64,000 nt of DNA from Streptomyces sp. F001 (GCF_004187715.1 NZ_QZWF01000023.1:1-64000), one strand, 5' to 3'; numbered from the stretch's first letter, positions 16,288 through 26,131 are shown. Notes: generated by a model not told the origin, from the sequence alone. Made by a program: numbers and translations.

Positions 16288-18789
16288 ATGTCTGACGTCA
16301 GTCGATCCACCATCGCCAGGGCGGCGCTCGGTCCACTCGCCGCGGCCGTGCTTATCGCCGTGCTCACTACCGGAGCCGTTCCGCCCTACCAGGCGTACTC
16401 CGTAGGGCTCGCGGCGGTTTACACCGTCCTCGTCATCTCGGTCAATCTGCTCGCGGGCTGGGCCGGCATCTGGTCGATCGCCCATCCCGCGTTCTTCGCC
16501 ATGGGTGCCTACTTCGCGGCGTACGGCAGCACGCACGGCTGGTCGCTGGAGCTCGTGGTGCTCGGCGCGATGGGGTGCAGTGCGGCGTTCGGGGCGTTTC
16601 TGGGGGGCGTGGGCGCGCGGTTCTCGATGCTGTACGTGGCCCTGCTGACACTCGCGTTCACCATGGTGTCGCTGGAGGTGATGGGCCAGTGGACCAGTGT
16701 GACCGGTGGTGACCAGGGCATTCCGATGGAGAAGCTGGACAGTGCCCTGGGGCTTGGCACGCTCGCCAGTGCCGGCACCCAGGCGCAGTACATCGCCGTC
16801 GGCGCGGCCGGGATCGCACTGGGCGTGGCCGCGCTGGCCCGGCCCAGCTCCCTGCGGATGCGGCTGGTCGCCGCCAAGTCCCACCCTATGGCGGCCCGTT
16901 CGATCGGCATCGCGCCGGAGGCCCAGTCGGCTCTGGCCTTCGCGGTCAGCGCCGCGTTTGCGGCGCTGGCGGGTGTCCTGCTGGCCCTGGTCGTCGGCTT
17001 CGTCAGCCCGGACCCGTTCTCGTTGGCGCTGGCGATCTCGCTGATCGCCGCGTGCATACTCGGTGGCGCGGGCACCCTGCTGGGCGCGGTCGTCGGTGGG
17101 GCGTACCTGACCTGGTCCCCGACGGCCGCCGAGAGCGCCGGGATACCGCAGCCGATCCTCCAGGGGCTCGTGCTCATCGCCGTGCTGCTGGTCCTGCCGG
17201 GTGGAGTGGTGCCCTTCCTGGGAAAGGTGGTCCGCCGACTGCTGCGCAGGTCCGCGTCGCATCCCCCGGCCCTGGCGGACCCGACCGAGCCGTTCATCGA
17301 GCCCGTCCCCGCCCCTTCATCAACCGCCCCCGAGCTGCTGCGTCTTGACGAGGTCACCGTCACCTTCGGCGGCCTCAGGGCGCTGGAGGGCGCCTCGATG
17401 TCCGTACGGGCCGGGGAGACCCTCGCGATCATCGGCCCCAACGGGGCAGGCAAGACGACGCTGCTGAACGTCCTGTCCGGACTCGTCGGAGGCGGGCGGG
17501 TGGCCGGCAGCGTGCAGTACGACGGCAAGCCCCTGCTGAGGTCGCGCGCCACCGCCCGCCGCAGGCTCGGCATCGGGCGCACCTTCCAGCACGCCGAGAC
17601 GTTCCCCGAGCTGACCGTCCTGGAGAACGTGCTCTGCACCCGTCGCCGGATCACCGCGCAGAATCGGGCCAGGGCCGCCGAGTTGCTGGACCGGGTCGGC
17701 CTCACGCACGTCGCGGACCGCTACCCGGCCGAGCTTCCGTTCGGCCTGCACAAGCGTCTCGACCTGGCCAGGGCGCTCGCGGAGGAGCCCGAACTGCTCA
17801 TCCTGGACGAGCCGTTCGGCGGGCTCGATGCCGGTGAGCGCACCCTGCTGGCGCGGCAGATCGTGCAGGAACAGCGACGTGGAACCGCCATCGTGATCAT
17901 CGACCATGTGCTCGACGACCTGTTCGCGGTCGCCCACCGGGTGGTCGCCTTCGACTTCGGCCGGCCCATCGGCGAGGGTGAGCCCGGCAAGGTCCTGGAC
18001 GACCCCCGGGTGCGCACCTCCTACCTCGGCGAGGGCGGCACGCGCGGCGAACTCCCGCACAGGGACGGTACGGAACGCGTCGTTGTGCGGCTCGACGGTG
18101 TGGACCACGCCTACGGCGGAGTGACCGCGCTGCGCGGGGTCGACCTCGCCATCACCCAGGGCAGCATCGTCGGTATCGTCGGCGCCAACGGCGCGGGCAA
18201 GAGCACGCTGGGCCGCATCCTGCACGGCACGCTCCGGCCCACCCGCGGCCGGCGCGAGGCCGACGGAGACCTGCGCACCGCACTGGTGCCCGAGGGCCGT
18301 GCCCTCTTCAAGACGCTCTCCCTGCGCGAGAACCTGGAGGTCGCCGCGTACGCGGCAGGCATCAGGGGCGCGGATCTGCGGGCGCGGCTCGCGGAGACCG
18401 CCGAGTGGCTGCCGTCGCGGCTGCGTGAGCGGATGGGCGTACCCGCCGCTGGGCTCTCCGGAGGTGAGCAGCAGATCCTTGCGATCGCCCGGGCCCTGAT
18501 GGCACGGCCCGACCTGCTCATCGTCGACGAACCGGCGCTTGGCCTGTCCCCGGCGATGGTCGACGAGGTGTACGCCCGCCTCGGCCGGCTCGCCCACGAG
18601 GGCATGACGGTCGTCCTGCTGGAGCAGTCGCTCACCCGCGCCGCGTCCGCCGCTCACGAGGTGGCCGTCCTGCACGAGGGTGCGATCGCGGTCCGCGGCG
18701 AGCCCTCCGACCTGACGTTCCTGGCTCGCGCGGAACGGGCCTACTTCGACGGGAAGGACGACGCCGCGGTGGCCGCCGTGCAGGGCTGA
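16288..18789 (+). CDS. ABC importer fusion: LivM permease + LivG ATPase + LivF ATPase
   Basis: 833 aa, three components in one chain. Residues 1-320 are a LivM-like permease ('NLLAGWAGIWSIAHPAFFAMG'). Residues 349-590 are the first ATPase: Walker A GPNGAGKT near 383, LPFGLHKRLDLARAL in place of the usual signature, Walker B LLILDEP near 505. Residues 598-825 are the second ATPase: GANGAGKST near 632, LSGGEQQ near 721, LLIVDEP near 743, and LivF-type LVPEGRALFKTLSLRENL. Between Walker A and the Q-loop region the second ATPase is shorter than I expect for LivF. Fusing the permease to both ATPases is unusual; most systems use separate genes. Energises import with the LivH-like partner. Confidence 0.92.
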   Translation: MSDVSRSTIARAALGPLAAAVLIAVLTTGAVPPYQAYSVGLAAVYTVLVISVNLLAGWAGIWSIAHPAFFAMGAYFAAYGSTHGWSLELVVLGAMGCSAAFGAFLGGVGARFSMLYVALLTLAFTMVSLEVMGQWTSVTGGDQGIPMEKLDSALGLGTLASAGTQAQYIAVGAAGIALGVAALARPSSLRMRLVAAKSHPMAARSIGIAPEAQSALAFAVSAAFAALAGVLLALVVGFVSPDPFSLALAISLIAACILGGAGTLLGAVVGGAYLTWSPTAAESAGIPQPILQGLVLIAVLLVLPGGVVPFLGKVVRRLLRRSASHPPALADPTEPFIEPVPAPSSTAPELLRLDEVTVTFGGLRALEGASMSVRAGETLAIIGPNGAGKTTLLNVLSGLVGGGRVAGSVQYDGKPLLRSRATARRRLGIGRTFQHAETFPELTVLENVLCTRRRITAQNRARAAELLDRVGLTHVADRYPAELPFGLHKRLDLARALAEEPELLILDEPFGGLDAGERTLLARQIVQEQRRGTAIVIIDHVLDDLFAVAHRVVAFDFGRPIGEGEPGKVLDDPRVRTSYLGEGGTRGELPHRDGTERVVVRLDGVDHAYGGVTALRGVDLAITQGSIVGIVGANGAGKSTLGRILHGTLRPTRGRREADGDLRTALVPEGRALFKTLSLRENLEVAAYAAGIRGADLRARLAETAEWLPSRLRERMGVPAAGLSGGEQQILAIARALMARPDLLIVDEPALGLSPAMVDEVYARLGRLAHEGMTVVLLEQSLTRAASAAHEVAVLHEGAIAVRGEPSDLTFLARAERAYFDGKDDAAVAAVQG

Positions 18790-18863
18790 GCCGGTCTTGT
18801 GACCTCCGGTGCGGTCCCGTCCGGTGAGGATCTCGGGGGCGTTCGCGATGGACCCGCAGCCCG

Positions 18864-19751
18864 TCAGCTCTTCGCCAGGGACGTGAAGGTGCCGGCGTGG
18901 AAGACAACCGGGGGGGCCGTGGCGTACGGCGAGAGCCGGTCGATCTCGAGGAGCGCGATGGCGTGGTCGCCGGCGGGGACCTCCCGGACGATCCGGCACT
19001 CCAGCCAGAGCGCCGCTCCCTGGACGAACACGGAACCCGGCGGCTCGGCCACCCGGTCCACGGACGCGAACCGGGCGGGGACTTGGGGTGCAAGGGAACG
19101 CGCCACGGGTTCATGGTCCTCGGCGAGTTGGTGGTGTGGGGCGGTGAAGAGTTCGAAGGCCGGGGAGTTCGCGATGATCGGCGTGTTCACCGTGGTCGGA
19201 CAGACCGCGTTGACCCGGATGCTGACCCGGATGTTGACCCGGATATGGTGCGGCCCAGCTCTTGGGCGAGCACCTTCAGCAGGCCGATAACGCCGTGCTT
19301 CGCTGCAGTGCAGTGCGCCGTGTTGAGATAGCCGAGCAGGCCTGCCGTCGAGCTGGTCAGGACGACCGAGCCGCCTTCACCCCGCTCCACCATGGACGGG
19401 AGCGAGGCGCGGACGGTGTTGAAGACACCGGTGAGGTTGACGTCGAACATGTCCTTCCACACCTGCTCGGACATCTCCCAGCTGGTCGACCACGAGCCGA
19501 TGCGTTGGCGCAGACGATGTCGATCCCGCCGAACTCGGCGAGGCCGGCGTCGACGACCTTCTGCACCTGACCGAGGTCGCGTACGTCCGTGGTGCCCGTG
19601 AGGGCGCGACGCCCACGTGCCTCGACCTGCGCGACGGTCCCCCTGAGGTCGTCGCTCGTGGCCGGCGGACAGCCGACCGAGTCCACCGCGTCCTGCCCTG
19701 GCCCCGGCCCGCACCCGTCACAAATGCGACCTTGCCGTCGAGAGTTTCCAT
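18864..19751 (-). pseudogene. Decayed mycofactocin-type SDR joined to a flavin-reductase fragment
   Basis: From the ATG at 19751: METLDGKVAFVTGAGRGQGR, then a jump of about 25 residues to 'DSVGCPPATSDDL', reminiscent of mycofactocin-coupled SDRs. Frame changes occur near 19500-19700. The SDR continues as WKDMFDVNLTGVFNTVRASL and 'LLGYLNTAHCTAAKHGVIGLLK', then another shift at about 19250 leads to IRVN repeats and VCPTTVNTPIIANSPAFELF. At about residue 'APQVPARFASVDR' it changes to what looks like the C-terminal half of a flavin reductase (ALWLECRIVREVPAGDHAIA), ending at 18864. Several lesions and a deletion fusion make it non-functional. It is divergent from the FAD gene at 20038. Confidence 0.75.
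19209..19244. repeat. Three 12-bp tandem repeats inside the SDR pseudogene
   Basis: GTTGACCCGGAT, GCTGACCCGGAT and GTTGACCCGGAT in a row; read on the minus strand they triple the codons for Ile-Arg-Val-Asn/Ser, where an SDR normally has the motif once. A slippage expansion. Confidence 0.85.
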
Positions 19752-19829
19752 GTGCTCTCTCCTTCGAGAGTGGCGAGTCGGGTTGCCGGACCGGTCGATA
19801 CACACGGTGTCACGCGATCCTCAATCTGA

Positions 19830-19853
19830 AACCAAACTGAACTTGTGTCAATT
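19830..19853. promoter_or_regulatory. Operator-like site 3 (SDR pseudogene / FAD operon)
   Basis: Contains AAACTGAACTTG (complement CAAGTTCAGTTT), the same core as site 2. It lies in the 286-bp gap between the divergent SDR pseudogene and the operon starting at 20038. Confidence 0.6.
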
Positions 19854-20037
19854 ATCTGGATCGCTCCAGACCTCTTGCCTCAGGGGAATCTGGGCGTTAA
19901 GCCTATTGATCGGAGTCGGAGCGTTGATCCGTGCGACTCCTTGCGCTTTGAATCGGATTCGGTTTAGCTGGCTGGCTGTCAGGCGGAATCCGGCGCATCG
20001 CGCCGGGGAGCCGATCCCTTCGCAGGAGGAGAGTCGC

Positions 20038-21378
20038 GTGCAAGCGGGAGACGTCGATCTGCTGGTCATCGGCGCGGGCATGGCAGGGCTGACCGCCGGC
20101 GCCCGTGCGGTCAGGAAGGGCTTGTCCGTCACGATCGTCGAAGTCGGTGCGGACGTCGGCGGCTCCGCGCGCTTCGCCGGCTACGTGTGGACGGCGCCGG
20201 ACCACGACGTCATGGACCGCCACAATCCGCGCGGAGATGTCGCCCTCAAGCGCGCGCTGGTGGACCGGTTCGATGACGGCATCGCCTGGATCCGCTCCCT
20301 CGGGGTGGAGGCCAAGGACGCGCAGCCCATCCTCAGCTTCGGCCGCGGGCACCAGTTCGACACCAACCACTATGTCGACACCTGCCGTCGGGTGATCCTC
20401 GAGCACGGCGGCGAGCTACTGCTCGAGACCGAAACCGAACGACTGCTGCTCGAGGACGGTGCCGTGGCCGGAGCGGACCTGCGGGCGGCCGACGGCACGC
20501 GCAGGCAGGCGCGCGCCCGGGCCACGCTCCTGGCGACCGGCGGGTTCCAGGGCGACCACGCCCTGCGCACCGCTCATGTGCACCCCCGCGCCGACCGTAT
20601 GGAGCTCCGGTCCAACCCCCACAGCCGGGGCGGAGGTTACCGTCTGGCCACCCAGGCCGGCGCCGCCACCGGGTACGAGGACGCGGGCTTCTACGGCCAC
20701 CTCATCCCCAGCGGCATCCCCTTCGCCGATCCCGCTGACTTCGTCGACATGTCGCTGTACTACAGCGAGCACGCGCTGCTGTTCAATCTGCAGGGCGAGC
20801 GGTTCACCGACGAGACGCAGGGCGACCACCTCACCACCATGGCCCTGCTGGAGCAGGCCGAGAGCCGCGGTCTCCTCGTCGCCGATGCCCGGGTGTTCCG
20901 CGACTGGGTCGTCGGCTCGTACGTCGAAGGGGCTGTCGCCGTCGACAAGTTCGGGCTCGCGAGCAAGAGAGGCGGCCGCGTCGGATTCGCCGAGGACCTC
21001 GACGAACTGGCGTACCTCCCCGAGGAATGGGGGTATCGCGGCGAGGTCGTCCGTGACGCCGTCAGGCAGTTCAACGAGCACGCCTCGGCGGGGCTTGAGC
21101 CCAAGCCCGGCCGGGATCTGGACCGTCTCCCGCTGGATGAACCGCCGTACTACGTGATCGAGACGGTCCCGGCCATCACCTTCCCGTTCCACGGTGTGCG
21201 CATCGACGACCGCGCCCGCGTGCTGGGCGAGGACGGTCGGCCGCTGCGCGGACTCCTCGCGGCCGGGTCGGACACCGGCGGCCTGTGGCACCGCGCCTAC
21301 GCGGGCGGCATCGCCTCGGCCCTCGTCTTCGGGCTGACCGCCGCGGACACCGCCGCGCGACCGGCCCAGCGCACGTGA
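20038..21378 (+). CDS. FAD-dependent oxidoreductase (fumarate reductase/KSTD-like)
   Basis: 446 aa from the GTG at 20038 after GGAGGA; the open frame upstream is not protein-like. The FAD dinucleotide motif is GAGMAGLTAGARA with IVEVGADVGGSA, then LATGGF. The C-terminal 'GLLAAGSDTGGLWHRAYAGGIASALVFG' is the usual FAD-closing segment of the FAD_binding_2 family, which includes fumarate reductases and 3-ketosteroid-1-dehydrogenases. It probably introduces or reduces a C=C bond next to a carbonyl in the pathway substrate. It heads a five-gene operon (20038-27739). Whether the substrate is a steroid cannot be decided. Confidence 0.85.
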   Translation: MQAGDVDLLVIGAGMAGLTAGARAVRKGLSVTIVEVGADVGGSARFAGYVWTAPDHDVMDRHNPRGDVALKRALVDRFDDGIAWIRSLGVEAKDAQPILSFGRGHQFDTNHYVDTCRRVILEHGGELLLETETERLLLEDGAVAGADLRAADGTRRQARARATLLATGGFQGDHALRTAHVHPRADRMELRSNPHSRGGGYRLATQAGAATGYEDAGFYGHLIPSGIPFADPADFVDMSLYYSEHALLFNLQGERFTDETQGDHLTTMALLEQAESRGLLVADARVFRDWVVGSYVEGAVAVDKFGLASKRGGRVGFAEDLDELAYLPEEWGYRGEVVRDAVRQFNEHASAGLEPKPGRDLDRLPLDEPPYYVIETVPAITFPFHGVRIDDRARVLGEDGRPLRGLLAAGSDTGGLWHRAYAGGIASALVFGLTAADTAARPAQRT

Positions 21379-21426
21379 CCCGCACCTCGTTCACGCCGGC
21401 TCCGGGAGCCGGCCAGGGAGGGAATC

Positions 21427-22992
21427 ATGGCACTCACTGACCCCATCGACCACAAGGCCTTCTTCATCAACGGGGCATGGCGGACGGCCGACAGTACGGA
21501 CCACTTCGACATCATCTCCCCGAGGTCCGAGCAGCGCATCGGACGGGTGCCGGCCGCCTCGAAGGAGGACATCGACTCCGCGGTCGCCGCGGCCCGGCAC
21601 GCGTTCGACGCAGGGGAGTGGCCCCGCCTCACCCCGTCGGAGCGAGCCGACTACGTCTCACGTCTGGCGGACGGGATCGAACGCCGACGGGCCGAACTCG
21701 CCGAACTGATCACCGAGGAGCTCGGCTGCACCCTGTTCCTGTCGCAGGTCTACCAGACGGTGTCGCCCGTCATGAGCTTCAACTACGCCGCCGAGATCGG
21801 CCGGAGCCTGCGGACCGCCGAGGTGCGGGTCAGCGATCTCTCCTCACTCGCGGGCAAGTCGGCGGGCGGAAGCATCATCCCCATGGCCGGGTCCAGCCTG
21901 GTCGTGAAGGAACCCGTCGGCGTGGTCGCCGCCTTCCCGGCCTACAACTTCGCGCTTCCGGCGATCGGACAGAAGGTCGGACCGGTGCTGATCGCGGGTT
22001 GCACCGTCGTCGTCAAGGTCACCGAACCCAACCCCCTTGCCACGTTCGTGGTTGGCGAGATCTGCGAGGAGATCGGTCTCCCGCCCGGTGTCCTCAACAT
22101 CGTCGCGGCCAGGGCCCCGGAGTCCGAGTACCTCGTGCGCCACCCCGGTGTGGACATGGTCAGCTTCACCGGCTCCGTCGAGGTGGGCGCCAGGATCGCG
22201 GCGGCCTGCGGAGAGCTCATCCGGCCGTGCGTGCTGGAGCTGGGCGGCAAGTCCGCGGCCATCGTTCTGGAGGACGCGAAGACGGAGGACGTCCTTCCCG
22301 CCCTCATCGGCGCCAGCGTCGGCACCAACTCGGGCCAGAGCTGCGTCGCCCAGACCCGGCTGCTGGTTCCGGAGTCCCAGTACCGCGCCTACGCCGAGGC
22401 CCTGGCCGACGGATTCGCCTCCCTCAAGATCGGTGACCCCATGGAGGCCGACACGGCGGTCGGTCCGCTGATCACCGCGCGTCAGCGCGCCAGGACCGAG
22501 TACTACGTCGACACGGCGCGCAAGGAGGGCGCGACGATCGCCGCGGGCGGCCGCCGTCCACCGACGATGGACCGCGGGTGGTACTACGAGCCGACCCTCG
22601 TCACCGACGCCCACAACGACATGAAGGTGGCGCGCGAGGAGATCTTCGGACCCGTCGCCGCGCTCATCCCGCACCGCGGCGAGGACGACGCCATCCGCAT
22701 CGCGAACGACAGCGAACTGGGCCTTGCGGGCTCGGTGTTCACAGCGGACACAGCTCATGGCTTCGAGGTGGCCCGGCGCGTGCGCACGGGCACCTTCTCG
22801 GTGAACACCTTCGCCGCCGATCTGGGCTCGCCGTTCGGCGGGTTCAAGAAGTCGGGGCTCGGCCGTGAGCACGGACCGGACGCCGTACAGGAGTTCCTGC
22901 TGACGAAGACCATCTCGATCGACCCGGGCCTCGAGCTTCCGGAGTCGGTCACCAAGGGCGTTCCGCACGGCACCGGACCCGGGACGCGCTGA
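21427..22992 (+). CDS. Aldehyde dehydrogenase family protein
   Basis: 521 aa, NAD(P)-dependent aldehyde oxidation to acid. The catalytic cysteine is in GTNSGQSCVAQTRL (about residue 306), the general-base glutamate in VLELGGKSAA, and the cofactor site in GSVEVGARIA. The C-terminal PFGGFKKSGLGREHGPDAV is typical. The ATG at 21427 follows CCAGGGAGGGAATC. It lies 48 bp after the FAD enzyme gene and 26 bp before an acyl-CoA dehydrogenase, consistent with alcohol to aldehyde to acid to CoA chemistry. Confidence 0.93.
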   Translation: MALTDPIDHKAFFINGAWRTADSTDHFDIISPRSEQRIGRVPAASKEDIDSAVAAARHAFDAGEWPRLTPSERADYVSRLADGIERRRAELAELITEELGCTLFLSQVYQTVSPVMSFNYAAEIGRSLRTAEVRVSDLSSLAGKSAGGSIIPMAGSSLVVKEPVGVVAAFPAYNFALPAIGQKVGPVLIAGCTVVVKVTEPNPLATFVVGEICEEIGLPPGVLNIVAARAPESEYLVRHPGVDMVSFTGSVEVGARIAAACGELIRPCVLELGGKSAAIVLEDAKTEDVLPALIGASVGTNSGQSCVAQTRLLVPESQYRAYAEALADGFASLKIGDPMEADTAVGPLITARQRARTEYYVDTARKEGATIAAGGRRPPTMDRGWYYEPTLVTDAHNDMKVAREEIFGPVAALIPHRGEDDAIRIANDSELGLAGSVFTADTAHGFEVARRVRTGTFSVNTFAADLGSPFGGFKKSGLGREHGPDAVQEFLLTKTISIDPGLELPESVTKGVPHGTGPGTR

Positions 22993-23018
22993 ACCCTCTT
23001 CTTGCTCGTACCAGCACG

Positions 23019-24164
23019 ATGGAGACCCCCATGCACCGTCGCCACCCCGAGATCGACCCCCAGCTGCTGTCGGAAACCGACGAGCAGCGCGAACTGCGTA
23101 CTGTCCTGCGGGACTTCTTCACGGAGACGAGTGGCCCCGAGGACGTCCGCAAGCACCTGGCCACCCCGCGCGGATACGACGAGGCGCTGTGGTCGCGGCT
23201 CGCACGTGAGATCGGTGTGCACGGGCTGGCGATCCCCGAGGAGTACGGCGGCTCGGGCTACACCTTCGCCGAACTCGCCGTCGCCATGGAGGAGTCGGGG
23301 CGCACGCTCTACTGCGCCCCGCTCCTGCCCACGGTGGTCCTTGCCGCACACGCCCTGCTGCACTGCGAGGACCGGCAGGCCTGCGAGCGCTATCTGCCGC
23401 GGATCGCGGACGGCACGCTCACCGCGACCGTGGCCGGTTTCCACGACGACGGGAGCCGCGTCAGTGCGGAGCGTGAAGCCGCGGGCTGGGTGCTGCGCGG
23501 CGCGGAGGACTTCGTGCTCGACGGGTCCGACGCCGATCTGATCGTGGTACGGGCCCACACACCCGACGGCGTACGGCTGTTTAGCTGCGAGCCGGACGAC
23601 GGGACCTGTCTGCGCACACCCCACCGGGTCCTGGACGAGACCCGCCGCCAGGCGCGGGTGGAGTTCCGTGGCGCCCTCGCCACACCCGTGGGGGAGGCGG
23701 ACCCGCTGGCGGCGACCCTCGACGCGGGACGCGCCGCACTCGCCGCCGAGCAGGTCGGGGGAAGCGGGCACGCGCTGGACGCCACGGTCGAATTCGTCGC
23801 CCAGCGCTATCAGTTCGGGCGTCCCATCGGCTCCTTCCAGGCCGTCAAGCACCGGCTGGCCGATGTGCTGGTCGCGCTGGAGGCGGCACGCTCGGCCTCC
23901 TCGTACGCCACCGCCTGCCTGGCCGTGGCGTCGCCGCAGCTCGCGGTCGCCGCGAGCGCCGCCGCCGTGGTCTGCTCCGAGGCCTTCCGCCTGGCGACGG
24001 CGGAATACGTCCAACTGCACGGCGGCATCGGCTTCACCTGGGAGCACCCGGCACATCTGTACGTGCGCCGGGCACGCAGCAGCGAGGTGCTGTTCGGGAC
24101 CGCGGACCGCCACCGCGCCCGACTTGCCGGACTCATCGGTGTCGCCGGCCCGTCCGCCGCCTGA
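23019..24164 (+). CDS. Acyl-CoA dehydrogenase
   Basis: 381-aa FAD-dependent enzyme introducing the alpha,beta double bond into acyl-CoA. Motifs: GLAIPEEYGGSGYTFAELAV (N domain), FGRPIGSFQAVKHRLADV (flavin contact) and HGGIGFTWEHPAHLYVRRA (C domain). It is somewhat short and lacks the usual GT-x-E-rich loop in the middle domain. It resembles the smaller subunit type found in actinobacterial FadE pairs, so it could pair with the enzyme at 38106; that pairing is a guess. Start ATG 23019; ATG 23031 is an alternative. Confidence 0.88.
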   Translation: METPMHRRHPEIDPQLLSETDEQRELRTVLRDFFTETSGPEDVRKHLATPRGYDEALWSRLAREIGVHGLAIPEEYGGSGYTFAELAVAMEESGRTLYCAPLLPTVVLAAHALLHCEDRQACERYLPRIADGTLTATVAGFHDDGSRVSAEREAAGWVLRGAEDFVLDGSDADLIVVRAHTPDGVRLFSCEPDDGTCLRTPHRVLDETRRQARVEFRGALATPVGEADPLAATLDAGRAALAAEQVGGSGHALDATVEFVAQRYQFGRPIGSFQAVKHRLADVLVALEAARSASSYATACLAVASPQLAVAASAAAVVCSEAFRLATAEYVQLHGGIGFTWEHPAHLYVRRARSSEVLFGTADRHRARLAGLIGVAGPSAA

Positions 24165-24181
24165 GTACGCAGGGAGAGCCC

Positions 24182-26131
24182 ATGACGCACCACCCCGACC
24201 TCGCCGCGCCGTTCACCCTCGGCGGTCTCACCCTTCGCAACCGCCTCGTCGCCACAGCCCATGCCATGGCAGCCGTCGCCGACGGCGCCCCCACCGAGTC
24301 CGACGCGGCCTACTGGCATCGCCTGGCCCGGGGCGGGGCCGCCATGGTGATCACCGGGGGTACCGCAGTGGCCCCCGAGTCGACGCTGCCGCAGCGCTAT
24401 CTGACCGAAGCATGGCGCCCCGAGATCGAGGACGCCGTCCGCCGCCGCGCCGAGGCCATCACCGAGGGGGGCGCCGTGGCCATCGCGCAGCTCGTCCACC
24501 TCGGCCGGGAGACCCTCGGAGCCGGCACCTACTACGCACCGGTCTCCGCCGCGGCCGTCCGCTCGCCCCGCGAGGCGACCGCACCCCACCCGCTGAGCGC
24601 CGAGGACGTACGAGGCGTCGTCGACGCCTTCCGTATATCGGCGGCGAACAGCGTGCAGGCCGGCTTCCACGGCGTCGAGCTGCACGCGGGCCACGGCTAT
24701 CTGCTCGCGCAGTTCCTCTCCCGCGTCAACAACACCCGGGACGACGAGTACGGCGACCGCATCGCCCTCCTCTCCCAGGTGATCGACGCGATCCGCACCG
24801 AGATCGGTGAACTCCCCATCGGCGTAAGGGTGTCGGTGGAGCCGGACGTCGGGGGCGTCGACTCCGGACTCGGCCTCGACGATCTCGTCGAGCTGCTGCC
24901 GCGCCTGTACGACGTCTCACCCTTCACGTACGCCAATGTCACCGCCGGCGTCCGCAACACCTACGTCCCCAGCATGGCCACCACTCGCCCGCCGCTCCTC
25001 GCGTCCGTGGCCCGGCTGCGCGCGGCGGTCGACGTGCCGCTACTGATCAGCCAGGGGTTCCGGTCGGCCGCCGACATTGGGCAGGCGTTGGAATCCGGTG
25101 CCGATCTCGTCGGCATGGCGCGTCCGTTCATCGCCGACCCCGACGTCGCCCGCAAGATCGTCGCCGGTCAGGAACGCGCCATCCGCCCCTGCACCGGCTG
25201 CAACGAGGGCTGCCGGACCTTCGAACCCACCGGCTCCTGCTCCGTCAACCCCGAGCTCGGCCCCCCGGGCGCGGCCGCCCGCCCTGCCGTTCCCCTGCTG
25301 CTCACCCGGCCGGGATCACGTACAGGTCCCGTCGCCGTTCTGGGCGCGGGCCCCGCGGGCATGGAGTGCGCGATGGAGCTCGCCCGGACCGGGGCCGAGG
25401 TGACCGTCTTCGACACGGCTCCGCGAGTCGGCGGCCAGGCCCACCTCGCGGCACTCGCCCCGCACCGCTCCGGCTGGCAGAAACTCGTCGACTTCCAGCG
25501 CGACCAGCTCGCCGACCTCGGCGTACGCGTCCAGTTGGGCACCGCAGCGACCCCCGCCGAACTGGCGCAGTACTCCGAGATCGTGCTCGCGACCGGCGCC
25601 GAGGAGGAGGTCGTCCCGGTCCCGGGCGAGCTTCCGACGGTCACCAGCACGGACTTCCTCCACCGGTACGCCGACGTCGTACCGGCCGCGTCCAGGGTCG
25701 CCGTCCTCGACGACGGATTCGGCTGGTGGCAGGGCATCAGCGCCGTCGAGAGCGCGCTGGCGGCCGGCGCGCGCGAAGTCACCGTGATCACCCCCGGAAC
25801 CGACTTCGCGACGGGACTGTCGCCGGAGAACCGCACCCAGCTGATGAACCGGCTCACCGGTGCGCCCCTGCGGATCGTTCCCATGACGACCGTCACGGCC
25901 ACCACCGCCGGTGAACTGCGCCTGCGCAACGTCCTGGACGGCCGGGAGACCAGCCTTGCCGCCGACCTCCTCGTCACCGTCGGCGAACGCCGCTCGCGCC
26001 GCCCGGACCACGCCCCCGCCGACGGCCAGACCGTCCGCGCGGTCGGCGACTGCGTCGTACCGCGCCGCATCGCCCACGCCGTCGCCGAGGGACGCGCGGC
26101 GGCGGAGGCGGTCGCGGCCCGGCCGCTGTGA
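24182..26131 (+). CDS. Old-yellow-enzyme/2,4-dienoyl-CoA-reductase-type oxidoreductase
   Basis: 649 aa with two modules. Residues 1-340 form an FMN TIM barrel (LTLRNRLVATAHAMAAVADG, 'GVELHAGHGYLLAQFLS', MARPFIADPDV). The cysteine set CTGCNEGC...SCSVNP near residues 338-357 fits a 4Fe-4S cluster. Residues 380-649 are an FAD/NAD(P) domain with GAGPAGMECAMELARTGAEV. The layout matches FadH/trimethylamine-dehydrogenase relatives that pass electrons from NAD(P)H to reduce an enone or dienoyl-CoA. It sits 17 bp after the acyl-CoA dehydrogenase, so removal of ring or chain double bonds is likely. Confidence 0.88.
   Translation: MTHHPDLAAPFTLGGLTLRNRLVATAHAMAAVADGAPTESDAAYWHRLARGGAAMVITGGTAVAPESTLPQRYLTEAWRPEIEDAVRRRAEAITEGGAVAIAQLVHLGRETLGAGTYYAPVSAAAVRSPREATAPHPLSAEDVRGVVDAFRISAANSVQAGFHGVELHAGHGYLLAQFLSRVNNTRDDEYGDRIALLSQVIDAIRTEIGELPIGVRVSVEPDVGGVDSGLGLDDLVELLPRLYDVSPFTYANVTAGVRNTYVPSMATTRPPLLASVARLRAAVDVPLLISQGFRSAADIGQALESGADLVGMARPFIADPDVARKIVAGQERAIRPCTGCNEGCRTFEPTGSCSVNPELGPPGAAARPAVPLLLTRPGSRTGPVAVLGAGPAGMECAMELARTGAEVTVFDTAPRVGGQAHLAALAPHRSGWQKLVDFQRDQLADLGVRVQLGTAATPAELAQYSEIVLATGAEEEVVPVPGELPTVTSTDFLHRYADVVPAASRVAVLDDGFGWWQGISAVESALAAGAREVTVITPGTDFATGLSPENRTQLMNRLTGAPLRIVPMTTVTATTAGELRLRNVLDGRETSLAADLLVTVGERRSRRPDHAPADGQTVRAVGDCVVPRRIAHAVAEGRAAAEAVAARPL

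Noticed and set aside
17320..18999. 559-aa minus-strand frame
   Set aside because: Antisense to the two ATPase domains of the importer fusion.
20038..21378. Calling the FAD enzyme a true 3-ketosteroid dehydrogenase
   Set aside because: Only the general FAD_binding_2 pattern is visible; steroid ring-opening genes are absent, so the name would overreach.
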